The notes under the pieces were generated by a model that made no database searches, was not told the DNA's origin, and saw only the letters and a list, made by a program, of their open reading frames with translations. A stretch of DNA of 64,000 nucleotides from Lethocerus indicus (taxonomy: Eukaryota > Arthropoda > Insecta > Hemiptera > Belostomatidae): contig JACDQD010000103.1 in NCBI GenBank assembly GCA_019843655.1, positions 6,386,001 to 6,450,000 on the forward strand. The letters are read 5' to 3'. Every line of letters starts with the position of its first letter. Position 1 is the first letter of the stretch. Position numbers and translations under genes: made by a program. Shown here one piece after another: positions 27,432 through 36,922 of the stretch.

Positions 27432-30400
27432 CTGAAACGTAAGAACAATAAAGACACAAATTAATAAATTTAACGAATGAGAAATTCAACAATAACAGCA
27501 ATAGAACTGAAACATTTCCATCCCAGGATGGGGAGCGATGTTGAATGTGACAGTTGAACTCCATAGTTCTATGCCATAGTCAGGTTCAATACAGCTTTGT
27601 AGATTGTGGCTAAGGCCAATTTCAGTAATGGCCTTTTATTCCTACCAGCTTTATAGATTGAAGGCTTTTATTAAATAGGCTTCATGTTATATTGTTAAAT
27701 AAATAATTAAATAATTGGTGTACCTACCCCCAACAGATTCCTTGGTATGTACCCTTCGGTATCGTTGATGCGAGCCCACCACCATTCCCTCTCCCATTCG
27801 TCGCCCTTCCTCAGCACGACCAGTTTGTCTCCCTCCTTGAAGCTCAGCTCGTCAGAGTTGTGCGCCTCGTAGTCGAACACAGCGTAAACAACGCCGTTGT
27901 TCATTATTCCCAATTTCTCTTGGACACCTGTCGCGAACGAACAAAAACAGCTTTTTTTAGCCCAGTTGGAAGAGAATTGAGCGCGCAAATTACCCGAGAA
28001 ATGGTCGAGATCTACAGCAGGACATATGTTCTGCGAAACAGAAAATTCCATTCAAAAAATATATTTACTGCAGCAATTCCGATCACGGGTAAGGAGAATT
28101 CGATTCGGACACCGCAGAAGACAATAAAAATGGGTAGAAACAAGGAGAGGAATTGGTCGAGCGAACGTGCCCGCTTTAGCTGAGTGAAACGTGCTGACCG
28201 AAAGGTCCAAATCCGATTTCCTCTCATTAGCTATGAAAAAGCGATTACTGTAAATAGCAGTCATTTCACCCTGGTAAGGTACCTTGTACCATTCCTAGAA
28301 TCGAAAAATTGCCATCTTTCCTTCGCGATTTATATCTCAATACGAGTTCGATAGTTTGGTACAACTCTTGAGTTTTCTATTTCTTGTGTCTCCTCTCGCC
28401 GGCTTGGTCTTCTGCTGCACCGTTTCCTGCACCTGGCCATCCTAAATAGCCGTGTCCATCTTTATGTCTGCAGTCTATCTTGTCTGCAGCGTTATTTCAC
28501 TTGCGCTGTTCCTTTCTGGTACAAGGCCACTGTATCACCCAGCTAATACAACTCAAAAAATGCGAACTTGTTAAACAGAAACACCCAATAATCCGAAAGA
28601 AATAAGCCGCTTAACGTAATCCCTACAGTCCTAAAAAAACAATTACAATTACTCATGAAACCAAACTGTACTTGTTTTAGTGTAGGGGAATGTCATTGTC
28701 CATATTTGGTTTCGTGGAGCGTCTTACATATTTATTCGGATTATCGGGTTAATTTTCCCATGTTCTTTTGTTTGTTCTCAAGACTTCTTCTTATTCTGGA
28801 CTACGACTATATTTTCGCCTTTTCTAATTCGGAAGGATTGATTCTAGAGAGCTGTGTGCTGTGTGCTTGGTTATGTTTGTACTCACCGCCCTACTACTGA
28901 CACACACAAGTGTGGCTACTGAAGATGACGAGCGGCCAAAACCCCCTCGTCTAGCAAAAGACCAAATCGGCCGGTCGGTTGTTCCAAGCTCTCCATACTG
29001 CAGCGTGCTATAAATTATATTTATTGTTAAACAATCTGTTTGATAATTTGGCGACGTACTGTAAAGATATTCTGAGCATCCGTCGAATCCCTCCTCGTCC
29101 TCTTCGCACTTCTCCGCGGCCGTGTCGTGGTCGCTGAGCGTCGTCGCAAATATACACGCCCCGTGCTCCACAAGGAATATCACCATCGCCACGTTGTTGC
29201 ACGAGGCGGCGCAATGGAGAGGCGTCCTGCGCACAAATTACAACCACAATTGTGAGCCAAGGTTATCGCGACAGGAACATGATATATATTTCTCTCGACA
29301 AATGGATGAAAGTCGGTACAAATGGTGTTGACAAATACATTAGGTCAGGTTTCAGGACGTAGAGACTGTTCTGAACCAGGATTGGATATTGGAAAGGTGT
29401 TCTTCATGATAATTCCGGGAAATGGGTCGGAAGTAAGGATGGATTACGTAAAATCTAAGTTTGATGACCGTGGCTACTCACCAGCCGTCGCTATCCTGGG
29501 CGTTGACGTCGCATCCGAACTTGACTAGGAAGGTGACAATGTCGAAGTGTCCGGCGCAAATGGCGTTGTGCAGGGCGGTGATCCCTTCGTCGTTGGCCGC
29601 CGAAGGGTCCCTGACCTGGCTGGCGGTCCTCATGACAAGTTCGAGTTCGCCCTCAAGTGAGGCGTCCAGGAGAAGGGCCAGAGGGTCGAAGGACACTCTC
29701 CTGGAGAGGCACTGCTTCTCACCGGACCCCTTCAAGTTACCTTTGCGCACTCTCCTCGGAATACTCTCAAGTCCTGGAAAAACAAGCCAGAGCCATAATT
29801 TACTACTTACTACTAACGAACTCCATTACCCCCAACTGCTTTTATGGACACCACACCGTGGTGATTAGTACTTAAAACACCGACACTGCCCGGGTCCAGC
29901 ATAAGACCGAACAGGCGAGCGGATTTAAAATAGATAATAAGAAACGGCGATTCTTTTTAAATTGGCGTAAATCGATCATCTACAAGAGCTGGATTGTCGC
30001 ATCGAGGGTATGCCTTGAGAACCTTTCAGAACTGTATCAGCGACGTTTTAAAATTCTATATATATTTCGTGTTCGCGTACTTATAAATGGCTATAATTAC
30101 CTGAATTGTCCTTGTTTTCCCTGTGGTCTAGTTGTTCGGGCGTGGCGGAGCGATCGGTCTGATCTACGGGTGGCGGGGGGTGGGGCACTAGGTCCGCCGG
30201 GGGCGTCTCCGTCTCCGGGAAGAGGTAGGCCGGCGGCATCTCGATGCGCCTCGAGTTACCGTAACCCAGGCCACCCCCGCCGCTCCCGCCATCTTCCGCC
30301 GCCCCCGCAACACCGCCCCCGCCCGCTCCCGCACCAGCACCCGCACCCGCTCCGTCCTCCACCTCAACGACGACCACCTCCTCGTCGCTCTTCCTCAGCG

Positions 30401-33400
30401 CCGCCTCCTCCTCCTCGCCGAACAACCTGCCGTCACATTATATTTGATACCATATTATATAGTATGATATAGTACCGAGGAAAATTTGGCGGCCAAAACA
30501 GCGAAACAAAAATTGGCAGGTAAGATAAGAAGGAAATTTGATAAATTATATCAACGAGGAGGTAAACTGAATACGACAGGTCGTACCCGGCACGTAGGCG
30601 GTAGGGCAAGGTAGGGGTAAATGGGGTACAGAAATACAGGGTAGTTGTAGAATCAATTCGCAGGTACCAGGTAAGAGCATCACGACGTGTCCCGATTAGA
30701 AGAACCTGTTAGACAATATGGTAGGTGTTCGTGTGTTCATCACGCTAGATCTGAAGTCAGGCTATCATCAAATTCTGATACACTCGGATGACGTGGAAAA
30801 GACTACCTTTTCATTAATGGTAGTTCATTTTCAGTAATGGAACTGTCCAATTTCAACGAAAAGCTTCCAATCTTGTGGGAGTATTAATCGAAAAGTGAAA
30901 ACCTGCCGGTATTTTAATTGAGTTGATATCTCTTTGGGATAGTCTATAGAGAACGGTATGCGGACCTTTTCTCTTCTAGGGATTCCTCCTTGTGTTGGGA
31001 GTTGTTCCTCAGCCTGGGCAGTTGGTTGGCCGGCTGCTTCTTGATAGTTAGCGGCCTCGCCTTGATGACGGGCTCGAGGCTCCTGCGGCCCGCCGGCGGG
31101 GGCGGCTCGTCCGGGGGCGGCTCCGTCGAGGGCGGGGGCGGCGCCTCACCACCCTCCACCCCCAACTGGTTCCCGTACTCTGTTGACTTACCGCCCCTAC
31201 TGTTCTCATTACAAATCAATTCAGATCTGCAACAGCCAATTAAATTCATCGTCAATCCAGAGTTTTCCAAAGCAAATAACAAATCTGTGTTAAATTTTTG
31301 CTTATTCGCATAGTATTGTAGTACTTGTGCATAACCTTTTCGGGTACCAGAAAACAACATTGGTAGTATAAAGCACAATTCGATAGCTGGTATTCCTTAT
31401 TTTCACCGTCATTTTTTCTTTCTTTAATTTATTGTACAATAAACCTGAATAGTTATCGGTTACCTTTCATTATCGGTATACCAGGTAGTGTCTACAACAT
31501 GTTAACCTTTTCGAGCCGACGTATAACGTATGCTGAATGTTACGGGGATGCGTTCGACGCCCGTGTCACGAAAATACGTTAAACTACTTCTTATTTTAAT
31601 TGCGCGTGTATTGACTCGAATTTATGATAGGATTTCAACTCAGCTTTAGGGACGACAAGAGAAAAGCGATGTCGCTAGTTGCCATATCAAGCTCAACTAT
31701 CAAAACATCTAGGTTGTGATTGGTTGTTACCTGCTGTTTAGATTGACGGTCCCCCTGAGTACACTAAGAGCGGGTTCAGCGGGTTCAGAACTGAGTTCAA
31801 TACTGGTTCTGGTCTCTAAAGAGTTGTGAGTCTGTCTGGGCGGCGGCGGCGGCGTTGGCTTTGCGGGCACGGCCGGTTTGGGTGGCAATGCCGGCTTATT
31901 CGTTTCTGTTTCCTCCTTGACGACCACCTGAAAAATATTATCGTTTCCCTAATACCGGTATAACAGCCATGTGGGTAAAATACTAAATTCCACGGCGCGG
32001 AGGCACAACAAACCTGAAGTGTGGAGTTTATGATTTGCGGTTGAACGGGATGGATTTTTGTCGAAGACGTCTGGTAGATGTTGGAAGGATGTTGTAACGA
32101 CGGGGGTACTGCACTCACAGGCTTCTAAAATAATTACGGAGGAGGTTTCTTTGAAATACATTAAATAAAGGTAAAAGTGTATCGCAATTAAAAAATAAAA
32201 TTTTAGTTAGAAAATGTTATTTTGAAAAGAAAGTATATTCTGAGTGTGCGTGTGCTAAATAAAGAAGTATATATACTAATACATATTTTTTTAATCGAAA
32301 CCATATTAATTCAAAGAACAGAGAACTGATAGAAAATCTCACCTGAACGTCAGGAATGAGTGGTGTAGGAGGCAAGGTAAGGCGAGAAGCAATGTTAGAC
32401 TGAGTTAGTGGAACACAACTTGTTGGAGTACAAGCCACCTAAGTACAAAAATAAGCATCCCTCATAAGCATCCACTAATAAATAGTGTCAAGAAACAGAG
32501 TCAATTATATCGAGGAAGAGATCAATTTAAATTTAGTGCTACGGTTCTTAAGGGGCTCGGATGTTAAGACAGAGAGTGAAAAAAAAACAACAAACAACAC
32601 AAACTAGCATTAGTTTCAAACTAAGACAACAGTTTCAAATCACAGTCAATTTGAACACAGGTGGAAGAGCAATAAACTAAAGAGATATATTGTGCTTCCG
32701 AACGTTAGAACTACCGGGGGTGCTAGACAGGTATTCGAAAACAACGGTAGAAGGGTGAATTGTTCTATTAGGTGGTTACAAAAGTGATGCAGGGTTTTAC
32801 TTACCTGTACTGTACACACAGACTGCGGAATAAGCAATGTTGTTAGCATCTCTTATCACATATGTTATTGAAACTTTTCTCATCTTTTGTTCGATATAAT
32901 CCTTTCGAACAAACATTAAATTCAGTCTAAATTCGTGCCCTTACAATACATAATGTCGAAGAATTTCATATTCCTTTCCATAACTGAAAATCCTTCTTCG
33001 ACATCTTGTATATTGTAAGGGCCAGAGAGGAAGAGAAAAGCTTCAATAACGTGTATGATAAGAAAGGTAAACATTGTTTATTCCCCAGTCTGTGTGTACA
33101 ATTTAAGTAAGGAAAATGCTGCATCACTTTTGCAACAAGCTAACAGTTGAAGACAAGTGAGTGGGTGCGTATACGGAGCGGTATAGGTGGCATATATCAC
33201 CTGGAGGCCATTGTTGGAGCTGGCGCTGCTGTTGGTCGCCAGAGAGCAGGTCGAAGAGGTGGTCGAGGAGGCTCCGCCCACGGGCTGCCCTCTCACCATC
33301 AGCGACGATGACACTAAACTATTTCCATACACCCTGCATGCAACACACACACGATATTAATTTTCAAAATTACGCGGCCATTTATAAATAGTTTTATTAA

Positions 33401-36400
33401 TCCTCGTTCTTCCGTCTACTCTCGCAGGTTTCGCTAAACCGGTTTCGGCCGCACGGCCAGCGGTCGAAACTAGTGAGGCGAAAGACCATACCGGCAAGAG
33501 GAGTCCGAAGATCCAGTACGGAAACTACGGTATTTCAAACTGCGGTCTTATAATAACTGTACCTGGGAGCAAGGTGTGAGAGTGTTGGGTAGGAACTTGT
33601 GGACGAGGTCGATGAAGTGGAAGAAGCCGACGATGGTATCGGTGAGTGTTTCTGATTGGCCAAGGCCATAGCCAAACCCTTGTTGGCCCCCGCCTGTATC
33701 GGTATGCTGTGGGCCACGTTCAGCTGGTTGACGTTGTTGTTGATGTGATTAAAGTTGTTGTTGTTATTGTTGTTGTTATTATTATTGTTGTTGTTGTGCT
33801 TGGAGGCCTCTACGTTCTCGTTGATGTGCTCGTTGCCCTCAGCCGACGCCCTCTTCGACGCCGCCTTCAGCACTGGCGAGCTGTTGTTTACCGCGAACTT
33901 GGTGTTGTATGGTAACGTTTGGTACTTGGGATCTGACTTGCTGGCGCCGAACTCTGACAGGTTCTCGGTCTCGTGTTTCTCCTCCTTCTTGAGCTCGTGC
34001 ACGTAGTGGTGGGTCGCCGGGGCGGTCAGGCTCGGCTTTCTTGGTCCCATCAGTTCCTCCCGGTTGGCGTTGTTGTACACCCTTTGCTGCGGTTGGTCGG
34101 GTTTCATCTGAAAGGGAATTTGTTTTCGATAACTTTTTCGAAACCTAGCTACAGCGTCCCTAGTTGTCAAAACCTGATGATGGAACATTCGGAGTTACAA
34201 AACGTCGGAAGCGGACAAAACCCGAGAGGGCCCTAGAAGGAAGAATAAAAACCATTCCACTGGAGCTCGCTCGGGAGGTTTCCAAACACAGGGATCGGAC
34301 CCTACTAACCGAAGTTCTTATTACACGATCCTACCGGAAGTAAGCAACAATACCATCGTTCTTGAGATGTTCAGTCCCATTGTTTTCTTCCTGTGCTAGA
34401 TCTTTCTTGGCTTCTCGCCATCTTGGGAGTAGCATTCCGTCAGCAATGATTACTGGTTCAATCGTCATCCTTATTCTACTGGAATGTACTTGGACGACAA
34501 GAGTCGTCTAAAATATCTAATAAATAGTAAATAGAGGTTTCCGCGTAATACAGTGGGAAGAACCTCGGTTAGCAAGGGTTGACCGACTGCCATTCTGGAA
34601 TTTTTCCTGCGTTTGGGAACCACCCGAGCGAGGTCCAACATTCCTTGGTGCGGGTCCCAACTGTGAAACTGTTATCCGCATTGTGTTACCCTATATTTGA
34701 CTGGGTGTCTAGAAAAGAGCGTACCTCCTGTCGTTTGAAATACTCGTGGTCGACATTGGTGGTGGTATAGGATGGTACGTGGTGGTAGGGCTCGACGGCC
34801 GCTATGTTGCCGCTGGGTACAGCTCTCATCATCGGCTTGCCCACACTGGCCATACCCTCGTACATCTGCTCCTCCTGCAACCCCGACATCTGCATCGTAC
34901 TCCTGCAAAACAATCATTACGTTACCCCTGTTACACCCTGTTATGTTTCAATTTTATTTCATAATATAACTAACTCACTCTCTCTCTCGTCACAGACGTA
35001 CAACTTTAATTGCTTTGGTCTCGAACAGTGTTCAAAGCCCATAAATCGACTCAAAAAATCAATCCGGAAATTTGAAGTATTACTAAAGGCCGTTACTAAC
35101 AGGGACATCTTGGCCAACAAACTCCGTGTCTCGAACACTGTTTACGAGATAATACAAATAATTTATGGACTTTAACATTGTTTCAAGACGTGCACGAATT
35201 TGCATGTCATATCACAGCTTTACGATTGGGAGCGTGCCTCCAACATGTTGTAGGATGACTTTCATATTGCCGGTGAAGAAACTCGGGTGTAAATATATAC
35301 ATATAAATAACACGAAACTCGCGTAATAATTGCCCCCTCGGCGGGTTACGATTACGAGGCTGGGGGTGAAAAACAATCGTTAGGACGAATTTTGAAGAAA
35401 GTCGCATACATGACTGGGCGGATCTGGAAATATTTCATAACGAGGTTACAGTTTTATGAGTAGTAGTCTGTGTTCACCTGAGGTTTTGCTGATTGGCGGT
35501 GTTTGCCTTGTTGCTGGCGGCGGTGATCTGGTTGGCCAGCTGTTGGTTGAGCATCCTCTTCCTGTGCAGTCTGTCCTGAAGCTCGGCTATTCTCTTGTCA
35601 ATACTTGCCATTTCCATTTGCCTTTGGCACAGTGCCTCCCGCTGCTCGCTCAATCGCGCCGTCTGCTGCTCGTTCAGTTTATTTCGGTACTGCAACACGC
35701 ATCACGATCCCCGATCCAATATAACCACCGCTCGTACGTAGTTTGAATTTAAATAAAAACAGTTAACGTCAATTAACCGACAACAATATATATTAAGAGG
35801 TTTCACCTTTTTTAGGAAAGTAAAATATTATTTTCTGCGCGTGTAAAAAATTTTACTTATACATTTAAATTGGGGGTGGCGGAAGCATGCAAACAATACG
35901 AAAATTAGAAAACAAGAAAATAACCGGAAACATAAATCTGAAATTGAATCTCCTAGTGGAGGTAACAGCGACATTTTTATCAGTTTAGTACAGGAGAATT
36001 GATAATAACCGAAAAGAGATGCGGCAAGAACATCAGTAGTTACAGACATTAATTATGTCGCGACATAAAAATTAAACGAATGATACTCACACTGAAAACG
36101 AGTACTGAAAACGAGCCTTACTTACATAGAAGTAAATTATTCGTACTTTCGCTTGGGCGAAAACTAGAGTTTTCTCTTTATTGAGCTGCTATCAGATAGG
36201 GGACTAAAGAATAGTTTTGCATTCACCATTAGTTCTCTTCTGAGCCTCTCCAGTTCCTGTGTGGCCTGTCCCGGCGGCTGTTGGGTTTGCTGAGCTTTAC
36301 CCCTCCTCACCTCCTCGAGCTGCCTCGTCAGCTCCTCAACTTTGGCCACCGCCATACTCAATTCTTTCTCCTTTTCGTTGAATAGCGCTCGAATAGAATC

Positions 36401-36411
36401 CAGGTCGGAAG
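27393..36411 (-). CDS. ASPP: ASPP-family protein, 15 C-terminal coding exons (5' exons missing)
   Basis: Joined from 15 exons listed separately; all junctions are GT..AG and the phases agree throughout, giving 976 residues plus stop after a split first codon. Numbering here is from the first complete codon in the window. Domains in order: coiled coil 1-131, whose [10 protein letters not shown] and RNKLN segments match ASPP2; low-complexity and proline-rich region about 132-740; PPAY at 700-703; RVSF at 770-773; ankyrin repeats about 774-895; SH3 about 909-970 with DYE, EWWWAR and GYIPRNLL. Family knowledge: ASPP proteins are scaffolds that bind PP1 and p53-family proteins; fly ASPP works with RASSF8 and Csk at adherens junctions. 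The usual N-terminal part (ubiquitin-like fold and first part of the coiled coil in vertebrates) is not seen, so the protein is incomplete here. Identification is firm from the ankyrin-SH3 core; cellular role is inferred from relatives. Confidence 0.95.
27728..27927 (-). CDS. ASPP: ASPP exon n: SH3 domain
   Basis: Residue 898 (completed) to 964. Acceptor TTCGTTCGCGACAG, donor TTGGGG|GTAGGT. Encodes [20 protein letters not shown], the RT-loop acids, [15 protein letters not shown] and IPRNLLG. Reading on past the donor gives only VGTPII and a stop, so a transcript keeping the next intron would end with a different tail. Confidence 0.97.
28380..28978 (+). mobile_element. TIR-family element in an ASPP intron
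   Basis: Left arm TGTGTCTCCTCTCGCCGGCT TGGTCTTCTGCTG; right arm GGCTACTGAAGATGACGAGC GGCC ... CTAGCAAAAGACCAAATCGG. About 600 bp, no tandem units; lies between the SH3 exon and the last ankyrin exon. Confidence 0.75.
29060..29226 (-). CDS. ASPP: ASPP exon m: last ankyrin repeats
   Basis: Residue 842 (completed Trp) to 897 plus one base of 898. Acceptor TTGTGCGCAG, donor TTTACA|GTACGT. Encodes [20 protein letters not shown] and [20 protein letters not shown]. The codon across the junction is A|GT (Ser) where vertebrates have Gly before VQEK. Confidence 0.97.
29482..29773 (-). CDS. ASPP: ASPP exon l: PP1-docking motif and first ankyrin repeats
   Basis: Residue 745 (completed) to 841 plus two bases of 842. 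Acceptor TTTTTCCAG, donor GGCTG|GTGAGT. Encodes RKGNLKGSG, then RVSF at 29688-29699 (the RVxF PP1-docking site; RVKF in ASPP2) followed directly by [18 protein letters not shown] and [20 protein letters not shown], both near-identical to the vertebrate ankyrin start. Confidence 0.97.
30101..30426 (-). CDS. ASPP: ASPP exon k: acidic/Gly-Ala region with PPxY motif
   Basis: Residue 636 (completed) to 744 plus one base of 745. Acceptor GTGACGGCAG, donor TCAG|GTAATT. Acidic start ([16 protein letters not shown]), a GA-repeat and Gly-rich linker, then MPPAYLFPE with PPAY encoded at 30225-30236, a PPxY WW-domain ligand. Vertebrate ASPPs carry a PPPYP-type stretch at the same place just before the PP1 motif, reported to bind the WW domain of YAP. 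Confidence 0.88.
30691..30837 (+). pseudogene. Ty3/Gypsy reverse transcriptase fragment
   Basis: Reads [20 protein letters not shown] then [16 protein letters not shown] from 30706 and stops at TAA 30835-30837. This is the conserved core of Gypsy-type reverse transcriptase just before the YxDD region. Upstream, SRLEE is recovered only by removing one base near 30705, so there is an old frameshift. No LTRs, protease, RNase H or integrase were recognised; a decayed remnant in the intron between two ASPP exons, in antisense to the gene. Confidence 0.8.
30966..31199 (-). CDS. ASPP: ASPP exon j: proline-rich then basic segment
   Basis: Residue 558 (completed) to 635 plus two bases of 636. Donor AAAAG|GTCCGC. 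The acceptor GAGAACAG is pyrimidine-poor and is chosen because it alone fits the incoming phase, so the exon start is less sure. Encodes [18 protein letters not shown], then a basic part ([19 protein letters not shown]) and an acidic coil ending EESLEEKR. Confidence 0.8.
31731..31927 (-). CDS. ASPP: ASPP exon i: proline-rich SH3-ligand-like segment
   Basis: Residues 493-557 plus two bases of 558. Acceptor ATATTTTTCAG, donor AGCAG|GTAACA. Holds [20 protein letters not shown], corresponding to the PPPVPTKP stretch of ASPP2; PxxP spacing fits SH3 ligands, possibly for intramolecular contact with the protein's own SH3 domain (inference). Confidence 0.88.
32014..32124 (-). CDS. ASPP: ASPP exon h: 37-residue phase-0 cassette
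   Basis: Residues 456-492. Acceptor AATTATTTTAG, donor CTTCAG|GTTTGT. Encodes [18 protein letters not shown] followed by a Thr/Pro/Gln stretch ending in STLQ. Again 3n long with phase 0 at both ends. No recognised domain. Confidence 0.8.
32343..32438 (-). CDS. ASPP: ASPP exon g: 32-residue phase-0 cassette
   Basis: Residues 424-455. Acceptor TTGTACTTAG, donor GTTCAG|GTGAGA. Encodes a Thr/Pro-rich stretch ending [14 protein letters not shown]. Phase 0 at both ends and 96 nt long, so it could be an alternative cassette. Confidence 0.8.
32805..32822 (-). CDS. ASPP: ASPP 18-nt microexon
   Basis: Encodes SVCTVQ (residues 418-423). Acceptor CTTATTCCGCAG and donor CAG|GTAAGT are the strongest splice signals in the gene. 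The length is a multiple of three and both neighbouring exons meet it in phase 0, so skipping it would keep the frame. Upstream sequence is also open in frame, so a longer 5' extension cannot be excluded, but the acceptor argues for 18 nt. Confidence 0.7.
32937..33023 (-). other. 87-nt intronic hairpin
   Basis: GCCCTTACAATACATAATGT CGAAGAA at 32937-32963 pairs with the complementary arm at 32994-33023 (minor gaps), leaving a loop of about 30 nt. It lies in the ASPP intron between the 18-nt microexon and exon e, and would fold in the transcript. Could be a small inverted-repeat transposon or an RNA hairpin. Confidence 0.6.
33201..33333 (-). CDS. ASPP: ASPP exon e: Ser/Asn-rich linker
   Basis: Residue 373 (completed) to 417. 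Acceptor TTGCATGCAG, donor CTCCAG|GTGATA, ending in phase 0. Sequence is Ser/Thr/Gly-rich ([20 protein letters not shown]) with no domain. Supported by splice sites and frame rather than by homology. Confidence 0.8.
33408..33533 (+). mobile_element. Minimal foldback TIR element beside a splice donor
   Basis: Two arms almost back to back: CTCTCGCAGGTTTCGCTAAA CCGGTTTCGGCCGC, then CCAGCGGTCGAAACTAGTGA GGCGAAAGACC and GAGGAGTCCGAAG. It fills over half of the 229-bp ASPP intron and ends about 28 bp from the donor at 33561-33562. Confidence 0.7.
33563..34107 (-). CDS. ASPP: ASPP exon d: low-complexity region with 14-Asn run
   Basis: Residues 192-372 plus two bases of 373; the longest exon (545 nt). 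Acceptor CCCTTTCAG, donor CCCAG|GTACAG. Contains [14 protein letters not shown], similar to the IQTLP segment of ASPP2, then a run of 14 asparagines encoded at 33754-33795, and a Ser/Thr-rich tail with [11 protein letters not shown]. Probably intrinsically disordered. The Asn run is a coding trinucleotide repeat likely to vary in length. Confidence 0.9.
34195..34332 (-). repeat. Second dispersed repeat, minus orientation
   Basis: Read on the minus strand it runs from AAGAACTTCGGTTAGTAGGG through TGTTTGGAAACCTCCCGAGC and CTCCAGTGGAATGG to GGGCCCTCTCGGG and GTCCGCTTCCGACG. It matches the copy at 62611 along its length. About 140 bp with no TIR seen; length and form would suit a SINE or short MITE. 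Confidence 0.65.
34385..34440 (+). mobile_element. Possible TIR-family left-arm fragment
   Basis: Reads CTTCCTGTGCTAGATCTTTC TTGGCTTCTCGCCATCTTGG, loosely like the left arm. Weak match; flanked on both sides by copies of the second dispersed repeat. Confidence 0.35.
34546..34660 (+). repeat. Second dispersed repeat, plus orientation
   Basis: TAATACAGTGGGAAGAACCT CGGTTAGCAAGGGTTGACC, TTTTTCCTGCGTTTGGGAAC and CCACCCGAGCGAGGTCC. Lies in the same ASPP intron as the opposite-strand copy at 34195. Confidence 0.65.
34725..34902 (-). CDS. ASPP: ASPP exon c
   Basis: Residues 132 (completed) to 191. Acceptor GTTTTGCAG, donor CAGGAG|GTACGC. Starts STMQMSGLQ, weakly resembling the SSTMPRM segment that follows the coiled coil in ASPP2; otherwise Met/Tyr/His-rich and probably disordered. 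Confidence 0.85.
35478..35689 (-). CDS. ASPP: ASPP exon b: coiled coil, second half
   Basis: Residues 62-131 plus two bases of 132. Acceptor GTGTTGCAG, donor CTCAG|GTGAAC. Begins YRNKLNEQQ, matching the LRNKLNQEQ segment of human ASPP2, and continues as a charged helix ([16 protein letters not shown]) before becoming Asn/Gln/Ala-rich. Confidence 0.93.
36227..36411 (-). CDS. ASPP: ASPP exon a (first visible): coiled coil
   Basis: Residues 1-61. The acceptor is a pyrimidine-rich stretch ending TTCTCAG and the donor is ATG|GTGAAT. The exon enters with two bases of a split codon, so the missing upstream exon must end in phase 1. Heptad-rich helix containing [15 protein letters not shown] and [15 protein letters not shown], the most conserved coiled-coil stretch of the family, which in flies is the RASSF8-binding part. 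Confidence 0.93.
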
Positions 36412-36903
36412 CTGAGAACGGACAAATGGAGAAATTAGTAACTAGTAACTCGCCAATGAGAAAAATCCGCAATTATTTACTTGCCAGCCCAATATATATG
36501 CTGGCGTGCATGCATGTGTAATAACATTAAATCATTGAAAATTAGATGCGGTTAGCAACAAGGCCTACGTTATTGTCTGGGCCAGGCGAAAATTTCCGCA
36601 TTGTAATGGCGGCGTCATAAAACTTGAAAATCCGTAACCGAAAATATATCTGGTGACTAAGCCAAATTGAGCGCGAGATCCGCGAGCCTAGATGAGGCCA
36701 CACATCCCAGATAAGTTTTTCGGGCGGCGGGGAGATAGCCCCCTCCTTCTCCTGCTACTCCTTCGGCAATTCGAAACACATTAGGACTCCTTTTCCTGTA
36801 ATATAACTCGAAGTGGGGCGAGTAGGGGCAAAATGTCCTTGCCCATTAAGAAGAGAGAGACCGGGAAGAGAGACAGACTCGTCGGGTAATCTCAAATAAT
36901 AAG

Positions 36904-36922
36904 CTCTCTCTCTCTCTCTCCC
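36904..36922 (+). repeat. (CT)n microsatellite
   Basis: Short CT run followed by CCTCCCACACACA and a TATC-type stretch to about 36957. Confidence 0.9.

Noticed and set aside
29461..29868. 135-residue plus-strand frame
   Set aside because: Antisense shadow of the ASPP ankyrin exon.
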